Part shown: positions 8,064 to 14,563 of the stretch, piece by piece
Position numbering within the stretch: position 1 is the first letter of the stretch
Layout of the letters: each line of letters begins with the position of its first letter
Assembly (NCBI GenBank): GCA_025929535.1
Contig: JAICLZ010000002.1
Coordinates: 82,565-127,717 of the forward strand
Source: Gemmatimonadaceae bacterium
GTDB taxonomy: Bacteria; Gemmatimonadota; Gemmatimonadetes; Gemmatimonadales; Gemmatimonadaceae
Direction of reading: 5' to 3'
DNA length: 45,153 bases
The notes under the pieces: model-generated
Told to the model about the DNA's origin: nothing
What the model saw: only the letters and a program-made list of their open reading frames with translations
The model's database searches: none
Program-made: the position numbers and the translations under genes

Positions 8064-8888
8064 ATGTCCTCGAACTTTGCTCGCCAAATTGCGCTGATCG
8101 TTTCGGCGAGCGCAATTGTGACTTCCATCGCATTCGCGCAGAGCGCCACCACATATGCACCGGGTAAGCTCCGTTACCACGTCACCACCGTGAGCACCCG
8201 CGCACAGCCGCTCGGCGGAGGACGTGCGCCGTTCGACTTCTCGACCACCACGAATCAATGGATCTCGCTCGAGGTCGGACCGCACTCCACCGATACGCTC
8301 GAGGTCGCGATGACATTGGATTCCATTCGCATCACCTCGACACTCGATGCGCCGCCGCCGGACATCGCCGTGCTGCAAGGGGCGAAGTTCACCGGCACGA
8401 TGTCTCCGCGGGGACACATCTATGCGCTGACGGCGGTAGCCAACTCGACCGATGGCAAGCTCGGCGCAACGGCCACGGCGCTCAAGCGCTTCCTGCTCCC
8501 ACTGCCTCCTCGCCCGCTCGCGCCCGGTACCAGCTGGGCGGACACCGTGGTCGAGCACCCGAAGGTGGGAACGATCAACATCACTTCGAGCTCGGTCACT
8601 ACGTACAAGGTCGCCGGCGACACCACGGTCAGCGGTCAGCACGCGTGGCGCATCGATCGCTACACGACGATCGCGCAGCTCGGGAAAGGTATGGAAGCCG
8701 GCCAGCCGCTGGAGATCACCACGAGCGGAACCGTCACGGGAATGCAGTTCTTCACCGACAAGGGAGTGCTGCTCGGCGGGCAGTCGACGCAGCGCACGGA
8801 TCTCACCGAGAAGATGAACGAGTCGGAAGGTGCCCCCATTCAGCAGACGTTCAAGTCGACAGTCGAGCTCCTTCCGCAGGGAGGTTGA
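8064..8888 (+). CDS. Secreted protein of unknown function
   Basis: A 274-residue protein with a signal peptide (MSSNFARQIALIVSASAIV, cleavage near AFAQS). The start at ATG 8064 is set by AGGAG at 8054-8058. The mature part is beta-rich and polar, with segments such as YHVTTVSTRA, LEVAMTLDSIRI, GTSWADTV and GTVTGMQFFTDKGVLLGG. The alternation suggests a beta-barrel or beta-sandwich shell protein; it loosely resembles DUF6263-like secreted proteins, but I would not assign it firmly. It may be co-transcribed with the next gene, which begins 10 bases after its stop. Confidence 0.8.
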   Translation: MSSNFARQIALIVSASAIVTSIAFAQSATTYAPGKLRYHVTTVSTRAQPLGGGRAPFDFSTTTNQWISLEVGPHSTDTLEVAMTLDSIRITSTLDAPPPDIAVLQGAKFTGTMSPRGHIYALTAVANSTDGKLGATATALKRFLLPLPPRPLAPGTSWADTVVEHPKVGTINITSSSVTTYKVAGDTTVSGQHAWRIDRYTTIAQLGKGMEAGQPLEITTSGTVTGMQFFTDKGVLLGGQSTQRTDLTEKMNESEGAPIQQTFKSTVELLPQGG

Positions 8889-8898
8889 CCGGTCGCGG

Positions 8899-9453
8899 AT
8901 GCGTTACGGTATTCGTGGTGCCGCGCTTCTCGCGATGATGCTCGTCGCGGGCGCGCGGCAGCTGCCGGCTCAGACGGTGCGCTACGGAGTGATGGGCGAC
9001 TCCGTGACCGCACTGCTGCGCGCGGCGTGGACCGATGACTCCACGCAGAGCGAACGTGCCTATTGCGTGCAGCGGGCGCGAATCTCATCGCGTCCCACGC
9101 TGGGCGGTGGCATCGACTCGATCTTTCGCGTGCTCGCCGTGAAGCCCGCCACTCCCACGAGCCAGGATCCCAATCACGTGCAGTTCGAGTGCGCCACCGG
9201 AACGCCGGAGCTGCACACGCACACACCTGCAACGTGTCTCACCGACGACGCGAGCTCCTGCCGGGCCGACGGTCCGTTGGCGTACAGTTGCCAGCCGAGC
9301 CGCTCGGACTACGAGGAGCTGCTCGCCCGCGGCGACGAGTATGGAATCATCCAGTGCGACCGGCGGGCCTTCCGGTTCTACTATCCGAGCGAGTACGCGG
9401 CGCAGCCGCACAAGGCCCGGACGGCAATGGGCGCGAACAGCTCCAGCCCCTGA
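8899..9453 (+). CDS. Secreted JAMM/MPN-like putative metalloprotease
   Basis: A 184-residue protein with a signal peptide (residues 1-25, cleavage at LPAQT). The mature part carries a JAMM-like set of residues: Glu52 in SERAYCV, His106 and His108 in ELHTHTP, and Ser134/Asp137 in PSRSD. This mirrors the canonical Glu, His-x-His and Ser-x-x-Asp zinc site of MPN+ isopeptidases. The spacing between His-x-His and Ser is longer than usual and contains three Cys (C113, C121, C131) that could form disulfides, fitting an exported enzyme. A second protein of this design is encoded at 41073. The family call rests on motif reading only. The substrate is unknown. Confidence 0.7.
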   Translation: MRYGIRGAALLAMMLVAGARQLPAQTVRYGVMGDSVTALLRAAWTDDSTQSERAYCVQRARISSRPTLGGGIDSIFRVLAVKPATPTSQDPNHVQFECATGTPELHTHTPATCLTDDASSCRADGPLAYSCQPSRSDYEELLARGDEYGIIQCDRRAFRFYYPSEYAAQPHKARTAMGANSSSP

Positions 9454-9524
9454 CGGGCAGCTTACCGGGTTCGGGGCTTGTGGACCGCTGATTGCGTTGT
9501 AGACGGAGGATTGCCCCTCCAGCT

Positions 9525-9902
9525 GTGCAGGTCCCGTTGTCGCAGACGCCGAGCACGATCCTGGTCATCGCCAGGGAGCCGCTCATCCAGACGCTCATGT
9601 GCTCCCTCGTGGACCTCTCTGGGCACCATGCGGCTCAGCCACGCGACGACGAGACGGTCGCCACATCGATCGCGCGCGTGCGTCCGCACCTGCTCCTCCT
9701 GGATTGCGAGCACGATGAGGCGTGCGAGGACGATGCCTATCGGGCCGCCGCCAGCGTCGGGGCCACTGTGCTGCTCTTCACGCCCTCGCGCTCACGCGCG
9801 GAGGTGGCTGATCTCGCGGCCGAGCGCGGACTGCAGTCGATCGCATTGCCGATTCGACTGCACGAGTTCTCCGAGACACTGCAGCTGTCGCTCAGCGCCT
9901 GA
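9525..9902 (+). CDS. Orphan degenerate receiver-domain protein
   Basis: A stand-alone domain of about 125 residues with the alternating beta/alpha pattern of response-regulator receivers. It has strand 1 STILVIAREP, strand 3 HLLLLDCEHDE with the candidate phospho-acceptor Asp, strand 4 TVLLFTPSRS and strand 5 SIALPIR. The acidic pair after strand 1 is replaced by Arg-Glu, and the conserved Lys of the KP motif is absent (LPIR), so normal phosphorylation switching is doubtful. There is no output domain and no kinase beside it. The start is uncertain: GTG 9525 is chosen, but TTG 9537 or TTG 9492 are possible; GGAGGA lies at 9505-9510. Confidence 0.62.
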   Translation: MQVPLSQTPSTILVIAREPLIQTLMCSLVDLSGHHAAQPRDDETVATSIARVRPHLLLLDCEHDEACEDDAYRAAASVGATVLLFTPSRSRAEVADLAAERGLQSIALPIRLHEFSETLQLSLSA

Positions 9903-9945
9903 TCGCGCAGCGGATGCCGGCAATGGAAACCGCTAGATTTCACCC

Positions 9946-10491
9946 ATGACAAATGCACAATCTGAAGTCGCCACACTGGGCGCCGGATGCTTCTGGTGCG
10001 TCGACACACTCTTCCGCGAGCTGCGTGGCGTGACGAGCGTCGTCTCCGGTTACGCGGGCGGCACGCGCGCAAACCCGTCGTACGAGCAGGTGTGTACCGG
10101 CGCAACGGGACATGCGGAAGTCGTGCAGATCACCTTCGACCCGCAGCAGATCAGCTACCACGATCTCCTCGACGTGTTCTTCAGCGTGCACGATCCGACG
10201 ACGCTCAACCGCCAGGGTGCGGATGTGGGCGCGCAGTACCGCTCCGTCATCTTCGTGCACTCACCCGAGCAGCGCACGATGGCCGAGCGAACGATTGCGG
10301 AAGTGGATGCGCAGAAGATCTGGGATGATCCGATCGTGACGCAGGTGGTGGAGGCGGGGCCGTTCTATCCGGCCGAGGACTATCACCAGGACTACTACAC
10401 GAACAATCCCAATCAGGGCTATTGTCGCGTCGTGATTGGGCCGAAGGTCGCGAAATTCCGATCGCAGCAGCTCGCGAGACTGCAGCGCTGA
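9946..10491 (+). CDS. msrA: Peptide-methionine (S)-S-oxide reductase MsrA
   Basis: A 181-residue cytosolic enzyme that reduces methionine-S-sulfoxide in proteins. The active-site motif GCFWC places the catalytic Cys at residue 15 and a second Cys at 18. Downstream motifs GVTSVVSGYAGG, TGHAEVVQITFDP and EDYHQDYY are all typical of MsrA. The length is normal for the family and there is no fused MsrB. No signal peptide is present. It ends directly at a strong bidirectional terminator. Confidence 0.97.
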   Translation: MTNAQSEVATLGAGCFWCVDTLFRELRGVTSVVSGYAGGTRANPSYEQVCTGATGHAEVVQITFDPQQISYHDLLDVFFSVHDPTTLNRQGADVGAQYRSVIFVHSPEQRTMAERTIAEVDAQKIWDDPIVTQVVEAGPFYPAEDYHQDYYTNNPNQGYCRVVIGPKVAKFRSQQLARLQR

Positions 10492-10530
10492 TGCAAAACG
10501 GGGAGAGCGAATCGCTCTCCCCGTTTTGCA
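10492..10530. terminator. Bidirectional intrinsic terminator between convergent genes
   Basis: A perfect 19-bp inverted repeat (10492-10510 and 10512-10530) is centred on one base. It has a GC core flanked by AAAA and TTTT, so it can stop transcription from msrA and from the convergent gene ending at 10555. The stem starts at the last base of the msrA stop codon. Confidence 0.9.
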
Positions 10531-10554
10531 GGCTGCAGAATCCGGAGGTGATGC

Positions 10555-11271
10555 TCAGCGCGGCGGTGTGGCCCTGCTCGCGCTGTCACGAGCGGCTGCA
10601 CGGGCGCTGTCCGCACGCTGCGTCTCACGCGTGGACGGCAGGCCCATCTTCGTGCTGTCGATCGGCGAGACCGTCAGATTGCTCTGCGGGGTTGCCGAGT
10701 TTCTGACGGCCGACGTATCGGTCGTCGACGTCCCCGACATGCTCGAGGAGTCGGTGGTGGTGGTGGTCGTGCTGGCGTTCGGCGGCGTGGTGGTCGTGGC
10801 CGAACTGTCGGTCTGCTGGCTGTGCGTCGGCGTCGGAGCCGGAGCGCCGGTGCCGAGCTGTGTGGAGTCGGTGGTCGGCGTTGCGGTGGTCGACGGCGTG
10901 GTGGTGGTGCTGGTCGACGAGTTCATCGATGACGAGTCGGTCGTCGTGGAAGACGAAGGCGCCGTCGATCCCATCGAGGAATCGGTCGTGGTCGTCGACG
11001 AAGGTGGCGTTGTGGTCGTCGTTGAGGACGATGGAGTCGTCATGGACGACGAGTCTGTCGTCGTCGTCGTGGACGACGGGGTCGTCATCGACGAGGAGTC
11101 GGTCGTTGTCGACGAGGACGGCGTCGTCGTTGTCGATGGTGACGTCGTCACGTCGCCGGTGGACGTCGCGTGCGAACCGTCCTTCGAAACGCGAATGTGA
11201 GTTCTCGTCTGGCCAAACACCACGGCCGGCGAGAGGGCGATCGCCGCGATCGCGATGAGTTTCATCTTCAT
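10555..11271 (-). CDS. Secreted Thr/Ser-rich low-complexity protein
   Basis: A 238-residue protein with signal peptide MKMKLIAIAAIALSPAVVFG. The start at ATG 11271 is supported by GGGGGAG a few bases upstream. From about residue 40 to 180 it is a degenerate repeat of TTTTT, PSS, TTTDSSS and MTTPSS blocks, interrupted by short hydrophobic-poor linkers. The C-terminal 50 residues (SNLTVSPIDSTKMGLPSTRE onward) are Arg/Ala/Ser-rich. There is no globular domain. It looks like an extracellular, possibly glycosylated, mucin-like or cell-surface linker protein, which is inference from composition only. The gene converges on msrA with a shared terminator. Confidence 0.75.
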   Translation of the reverse strand: MKMKLIAIAAIALSPAVVFGQTRTHIRVSKDGSHATSTGDVTTSPSTTTTPSSSTTTDSSSMTTPSSTTTTTDSSSMTTPSSSTTTTTPPSSTTTTDSSMGSTAPSSSTTTDSSSMNSSTSTTTTPSTTATPTTDSTQLGTGAPAPTPTHSQQTDSSATTTTPPNASTTTTTTDSSSMSGTSTTDTSAVRNSATPQSNLTVSPIDSTKMGLPSTRETQRADSARAAARDSASRATPPR

Positions 11272-11429
11272 GAGCTCCCCCTGAGATTCTACAATGTGGA
11301 CCCGGCCTACGGTGTTCGGCCTAAGTGGCGGATTGATAAGCAAGGTGCGGACCGCTGCGAAGTTCATAGGGGCATTGAACATGCCAACCTGGACCGGACC
11401 TAGATCACAATTCAGAGCTGGAGAATCAC

Positions 11430-12104
11430 ATGCTCGAAACGAGGGCCCCTCGCCGTACCTTCCTGGCAACGCTCGCCGCCGCAGCCGGTGCAACGGTTCT
11501 CGGTCCATTGCTCCCGGGCAAACGTCTCCATGCAGCCGTCGTGCCCACGGGCCTGCCGACCGCACCCTGGGATCTCGCCTGGCTCGATCAGCTGAAGGGG
11601 AAGCATCGCCAGGTGTTCGAAGTCGGGAAGCTCGAGGACGTGCCGGGCCCGCTCCATGTCGTCGCCAACTATCTCGACGTGTGGCGCGAGGTGTACCAGC
11701 TCGAGTACCCGGAAGTGAACACGGTGGTGAGCATCGCCGGCTCGGGCTTTCCGATCAACGTGAACGATGCGATGTGGGCGAAGTACAAGCTCGCGGATCG
11801 ATGGCGCCTCAGTGATGGTGCGGGAAAGGAGGGCGCGGCGCACAACGTGTTTTTGCATGCGCCCGCCGGCGATCCGAAGCGCGCGTCCGTGACGGCACTG
11901 CAGTCGCGCGGAACGGTTTTCACTCAGTGCGACAAGGCTCTCAAGGCGATCGCCCGCGAGCTCGCGCTCGCGTCGCACGAGACGGTGGACAAGGTGTACG
12001 AGGAGCTCGTTGCGGGACTGAATCCCGGAGTGCGGCTCGTGCCTGCGAACACGATGCTCGTCGGCCTCGCGCAGGAGCATGGGTGCGCGTATGAATTCGT
12101 CTGA
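11430..12104 (+). CDS. Tat-exported DsrE-like protein
   Basis: A 224-residue protein with a twin-arginine signal (APRRTFLATLAAAAGATVLG), so it is probably exported folded. The mature part resembles the DsrE/DsrF-like fold: LHVVANYLDVWREVYQLEYP, then FTQCDKALKAIARELA, and a C-terminal VRLVPANTMLVGLAQEHGCA that matches the common end of this superfamily. One Cys (in FTQCDKA) sits where DsrE-like proteins often carry a reactive cysteine. The ribosome site GGAGAATC precedes the ATG. The gene is divergent from the Thr/Ser-rich gene and 21 bases upstream of the zinc-ribbon gene. The exact sulfur or redox role is unknown. Confidence 0.72.
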   Translation: MLETRAPRRTFLATLAAAAGATVLGPLLPGKRLHAAVVPTGLPTAPWDLAWLDQLKGKHRQVFEVGKLEDVPGPLHVVANYLDVWREVYQLEYPEVNTVVSIAGSGFPINVNDAMWAKYKLADRWRLSDGAGKEGAAHNVFLHAPAGDPKRASVTALQSRGTVFTQCDKALKAIARELALASHETVDKVYEELVAGLNPGVRLVPANTMLVGLAQEHGCAYEFV

Positions 12105-12125
12105 GCCGGCACGATAGGAGTCGCG

Positions 12126-12341
12126 ATGCTGGGTGTTCCCTTTCTCAGCAGATCAGAGGTCGTCGCGTCGTGCGAGAAGTGCGGCGCCATGTTCGATCCC
12201 GGTGCGGGCGGCTACTGCCCTCTCTGCAACCGGCTGCTGTGCGAGCGGCACTACCACGGATCCCGGTGGCAGAAGCTCTGGCGCGTGCTCACCGGGCGAA
12301 CCATCTGCCGGGAGTGCGCGAGCCCCTCGCTCGTGCGTTAG
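12126..12341 (+). CDS. Small zinc-ribbon protein
   Basis: A 71-residue cytosolic protein with paired metal-binding motifs: CEKC (residues 16-19), CPLC (31-34), CERHYH (39-44) and CREC (61-64). This suggests two zinc sites in a cross-brace or double ribbon. AGGAG lies at an ideal distance before ATG 12126. It follows the Tat-exported DsrE-like gene by 21 bases and is probably co-transcribed. No catalytic domain is present; a role in protein or nucleic acid binding is a guess. Confidence 0.75.
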   Translation: MLGVPFLSRSEVVASCEKCGAMFDPGAGGYCPLCNRLLCERHYHGSRWQKLWRVLTGRTICRECASPSLVR

Positions 12342-12351
12342 AGGTCGTACT

Positions 12352-12969
12352 CTAGGGAGCGGCGGAATCGTGCGGCGCCAATTGCGAGAGGCGCCTGCGA
12401 TTCTCCTCGATTGCACGCACGTAGCCGAGCGTTTCCTTGTAGCGCCATCGCGGAACCGTGGGCGCGATGCTCTCGATGCTCGGCCAGGTGCGCTCGTTGA
12501 GCTTCGACGCGCGTGCAACTCCCTGCGCGCGAAAGATCGTCCCCTCGCCGGCGTTGTAGCCGCCGAACATGAAGCGCCAGCGATCATCATCCGGAACGCT
12601 GTCCTTCCACAGCGTCCACATGTCCCGATCGTGCATGATTCCCGCAGCGATGTTCCACTGCGGATCATCGATCGAGGTCATCTCCGGCCGGTGCGTGCTG
12701 ATGTCGTGGTAGGTGGAGGGCATGAGCTGCATGATCCCGCGCGCGCCTACCCAGCTCTTCGCGGTGGGCGAGAGCCCGCTTTCCGCCATCCCCTGCGCCT
12801 TGAACAGCTTCCAGTCGAAGCCGATTCCGAAATAGCGTTTCGCATATTTCTTGAAGTACGAATCGTACCTGTCGGACGGAATGCGCTGCGCTGCACCGCA
12901 GAGCGGGCTCGCCGAGCTCGCGATCGCAACGAGCGCTGCGCACAGCACGGCGCGGGACGCGGTGCTCAC
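12352..12969 (-). CDS. Periplasmic lytic transglycosylase (SLT domain)
   Basis: About 205 residues with a signal peptide (RAVLCAALVAIASSASPLCG). It contains the soluble-lytic-transglycosylase fold: KAQGMAESGL with the catalytic Glu (about residue 63), GARGIMQLMPST, and FGGYNAGEG. The enzyme cleaves peptidoglycan between MurNAc and GlcNAc to give 1,6-anhydro ends. GTG 12969 is chosen because AGGGAT precedes it at good spacing. An ATG at 12999 would overlap the upstream DUF350 gene and add ten residues before the signal peptide. It is likely in an operon with DUF350 (7-base gap). Confidence 0.92.
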   Translation of the reverse strand: MSTASRAVLCAALVAIASSASPLCGAAQRIPSDRYDSYFKKYAKRYFGIGFDWKLFKAQGMAESGLSPTAKSWVGARGIMQLMPSTYHDISTHRPEMTSIDDPQWNIAAGIMHDRDMWTLWKDSVPDDDRWRFMFGGYNAGEGTIFRAQGVARASKLNERTWPSIESIAPTVPRWRYKETLGYVRAIEENRRRLSQLAPHDSAAP

Positions 12970-12976
12970 ACGATCC

Positions 12977-13180
12977 CTAATTGAGCGCGCGTCCCACAAT
13001 GAGCGCGATGGCTATGAACAGGGCGGCAATGAAGATCGCCACGGCGACGTTCCCCTTCTTCAGCTCATCCGCGAAGTCCACCTGCGGCGTGAGGCGATCG
13101 AACAGGCGGTACGCCACCCACATGAGCACGATGCCCAGCGCGGCGTACAGGAAATTGACGCCGATGATCGTCCAGTCCAT
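12977..13180 (-). CDS. DUF350 small membrane protein
   Basis: A 67-residue protein with two membrane segments (VNFLYAALGIVLMWVAYRLF and VAVAIFIAALFIAIALIVG) joined by a charged loop containing DELKKGN. That loop pattern is the DUF350 signature. The ATG at 13180 follows GAGGAAGG, which fixes the start over a longer frame upstream. It is about half the length of two-repeat DUF350 proteins, so it is a single-repeat form. It shares a minus-strand unit with the lytic transglycosylase. Function unknown; an envelope-associated role is inferred from context. Confidence 0.82.
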   Translation of the reverse strand: MDWTIIGVNFLYAALGIVLMWVAYRLFDRLTPQVDFADELKKGNVAVAIFIAALFIAIALIVGRALN

Positions 13181-13337
13181 TACGCCCTTCCTCTTTGCGG
13201 TGGGGGTGCACGAAGCCCTCCGGTGGCCGAATATACGGGTGGCGGAGTGAGCAGCAACTGTCACCGGCCTCCCGAAACAGGACGACGCTGAATGACGTAG
13301 GTAGCAGGGTCGGACATGCCAACCCAAGAGGATCACG

Positions 13338-13964
13338 ATGCCCCACGCGCTCCAGCAGACGTCAACCCAGACGTCGACGCCACCAGCCGACCAGTCGGCC
13401 ACCGATATCGCCGCGCAGGTCCGGGCGCAGGTGAATCAGCAGCTCAGGCAGGCGGGGATGTCCGAGCAGGCCGCGAAGAGCGCCGCGGATGCCGCGGCAC
13501 AGCAGGCCAAGGGCGTCGTCATCGATCAAAACGGGAAGGAAGTCACGATCACCACGAAGAACGGCAAGGTGGTCACCATCCATACGCCTGGCGCGCCCAT
13601 CCCGGCGATTGCCCCGCTTGCCCCGCTCGCGCCCCTTCCGCAAGTCGAGACCGGCACGTCGGTGCCCATCGATCCACCACTCGACATTCCGCCGCGGCTC
13701 GAGAACCTCGGCTACGCTCTCTTTCTCATGATCGCCGTCATCGCCGTCGGGAAGCCGCTCGCGCGCGCGCTCGGCAGCGTCATCGAGCGGCGCGCGATCA
13801 AGCCGGCAATGCCCGCGGAGTTCGGCGCGCGGCTGGAGCGCATCGAGCAGGGCATCGAGTCTGTCTCGATCGAGGTCGAGCGCATCTCCGAGTCGCAGCG
13901 CTACCTGCTCAAGGTGCAGGGCGCCACGCCCGAGCGCGTCGAGATCCCGCGGAGCGCCAGCTGA
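13338..13964 (+). CDS. Membrane-anchored protein with disordered N-terminus and C-terminal coiled coil
   Basis: A 208-residue protein. Residues 1-60 are Gln/Ala/Thr-rich helix-forming sequence and 60-120 a Pro-rich linker (APLAPLAPLPQ). One membrane segment lies near 125-140 (LGYALFLMIAVIAVGKPLA), and a coiled coil at 160-195 (ARLERIEQGIESVSIEVERI) follows. AGAGGATCACG precedes the ATG. I do not recognise a family. The GKEVTITTKNGKVVTIHTPG strand pair is the only beta-like segment. Its stop overlaps the likely start of the methyltransferase gene by three bases, so the pair is probably coupled. Confidence 0.75.
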   Translation: MPHALQQTSTQTSTPPADQSATDIAAQVRAQVNQQLRQAGMSEQAAKSAADAAAQQAKGVVIDQNGKEVTITTKNGKVVTIHTPGAPIPAIAPLAPLAPLPQVETGTSVPIDPPLDIPPRLENLGYALFLMIAVIAVGKPLARALGSVIERRAIKPAMPAEFGARLERIEQGIESVSIEVERISESQRYLLKVQGATPERVEIPRSAS

Positions 13965-14563
13965 GCGACGGCTTCGGCCAGGCGTACTACGATCGCTGGT
14001 ACCGTCACCCTCGGCATCGGATCTCCACCGCGGCCGAGCGCGCGCGCATCGCCCGCACGATCATCGCGCTCGACGAGCAGCTGCTCGGACGCCGCGCGCG
14101 AAACGCACTCGATGTGGGCTGTGGCGAGGGGCTCTGGCGCGCGGCGCTGCGGCGCGAGCGCCCGCATCTCGAGTACCTCGGGATCGAGCCGAGCGCGTAC
14201 GCGGTGGAGCGCTACGGCACGCGACGCAACATTCGCCAGGGCGACCTCGCCTCGCTGGATGGCTCAGGCATCCGTGAGCACTTCGACATCGTGATCTGCA
14301 ACGACGTCCTTCACTACGTTCCCGCTCCAACGCTGCGGCGCGGGATGCACGCGCTCGCGAAGCGGCTGCGCGGCATCGCGTACCTCGGGCTGTTCACGAG
14401 CGCCGATGACATCGAGGGCGACCTGCACGGCTATCTAAGGCGCTCACCCTCGTTCTATCGACGCGCGTTCGAAGATGCGGGACTTCGCGCCGTGGGCATG
14501 CACTGCTGGATCCCGGAGCCGCTCGCGCGCGATCGCGCGGCGCTCGAGCTCATCGGCGCTTGA
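13961..14563 (+). CDS. Class I SAM-dependent methyltransferase, probable CTG start
   Basis: A protein of about 200 residues with SAM-binding motif I NALDVGCGEGLWRAAL, acidic motif GIEPSAYAVERYG, motif DIVICNDVLHYVPA and a C-terminal half typical of methyltransferase-11/23 folds. There is no ATG, GTG or TTG between the previous gene's stop and motif I. CTG 13961 overlaps that stop as CTGA and has GGAG six bases upstream, so it is the best start. The N-terminal GFGQAYYDRWYRHPRHRIS matches the usual leading helix, so the domain is complete. The substrate is unknown. It overlaps the convergent O-antigen-ligase-like gene by 14 bases. Confidence 0.83.
   Translation: MSDGFGQAYYDRWYRHPRHRISTAAERARIARTIIALDEQLLGRRARNALDVGCGEGLWRAALRRERPHLEYLGIEPSAYAVERYGTRRNIRQGDLASLDGSGIREHFDIVICNDVLHYVPAPTLRRGMHALAKRLRGIAYLGLFTSADDIEGDLHGYLRRSPSFYRRAFEDAGLRAVGMHCWIPEPLARDRAALELIGA

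Noticed and set aside
10730..11160. Repeat-rich stretch that might be taken for a CRISPR array or minisatellite
   Set aside because: The repeats are degenerate codon-level blocks within one reading frame with a signal peptide and ribosome site; there are no unique spacers of constant length.
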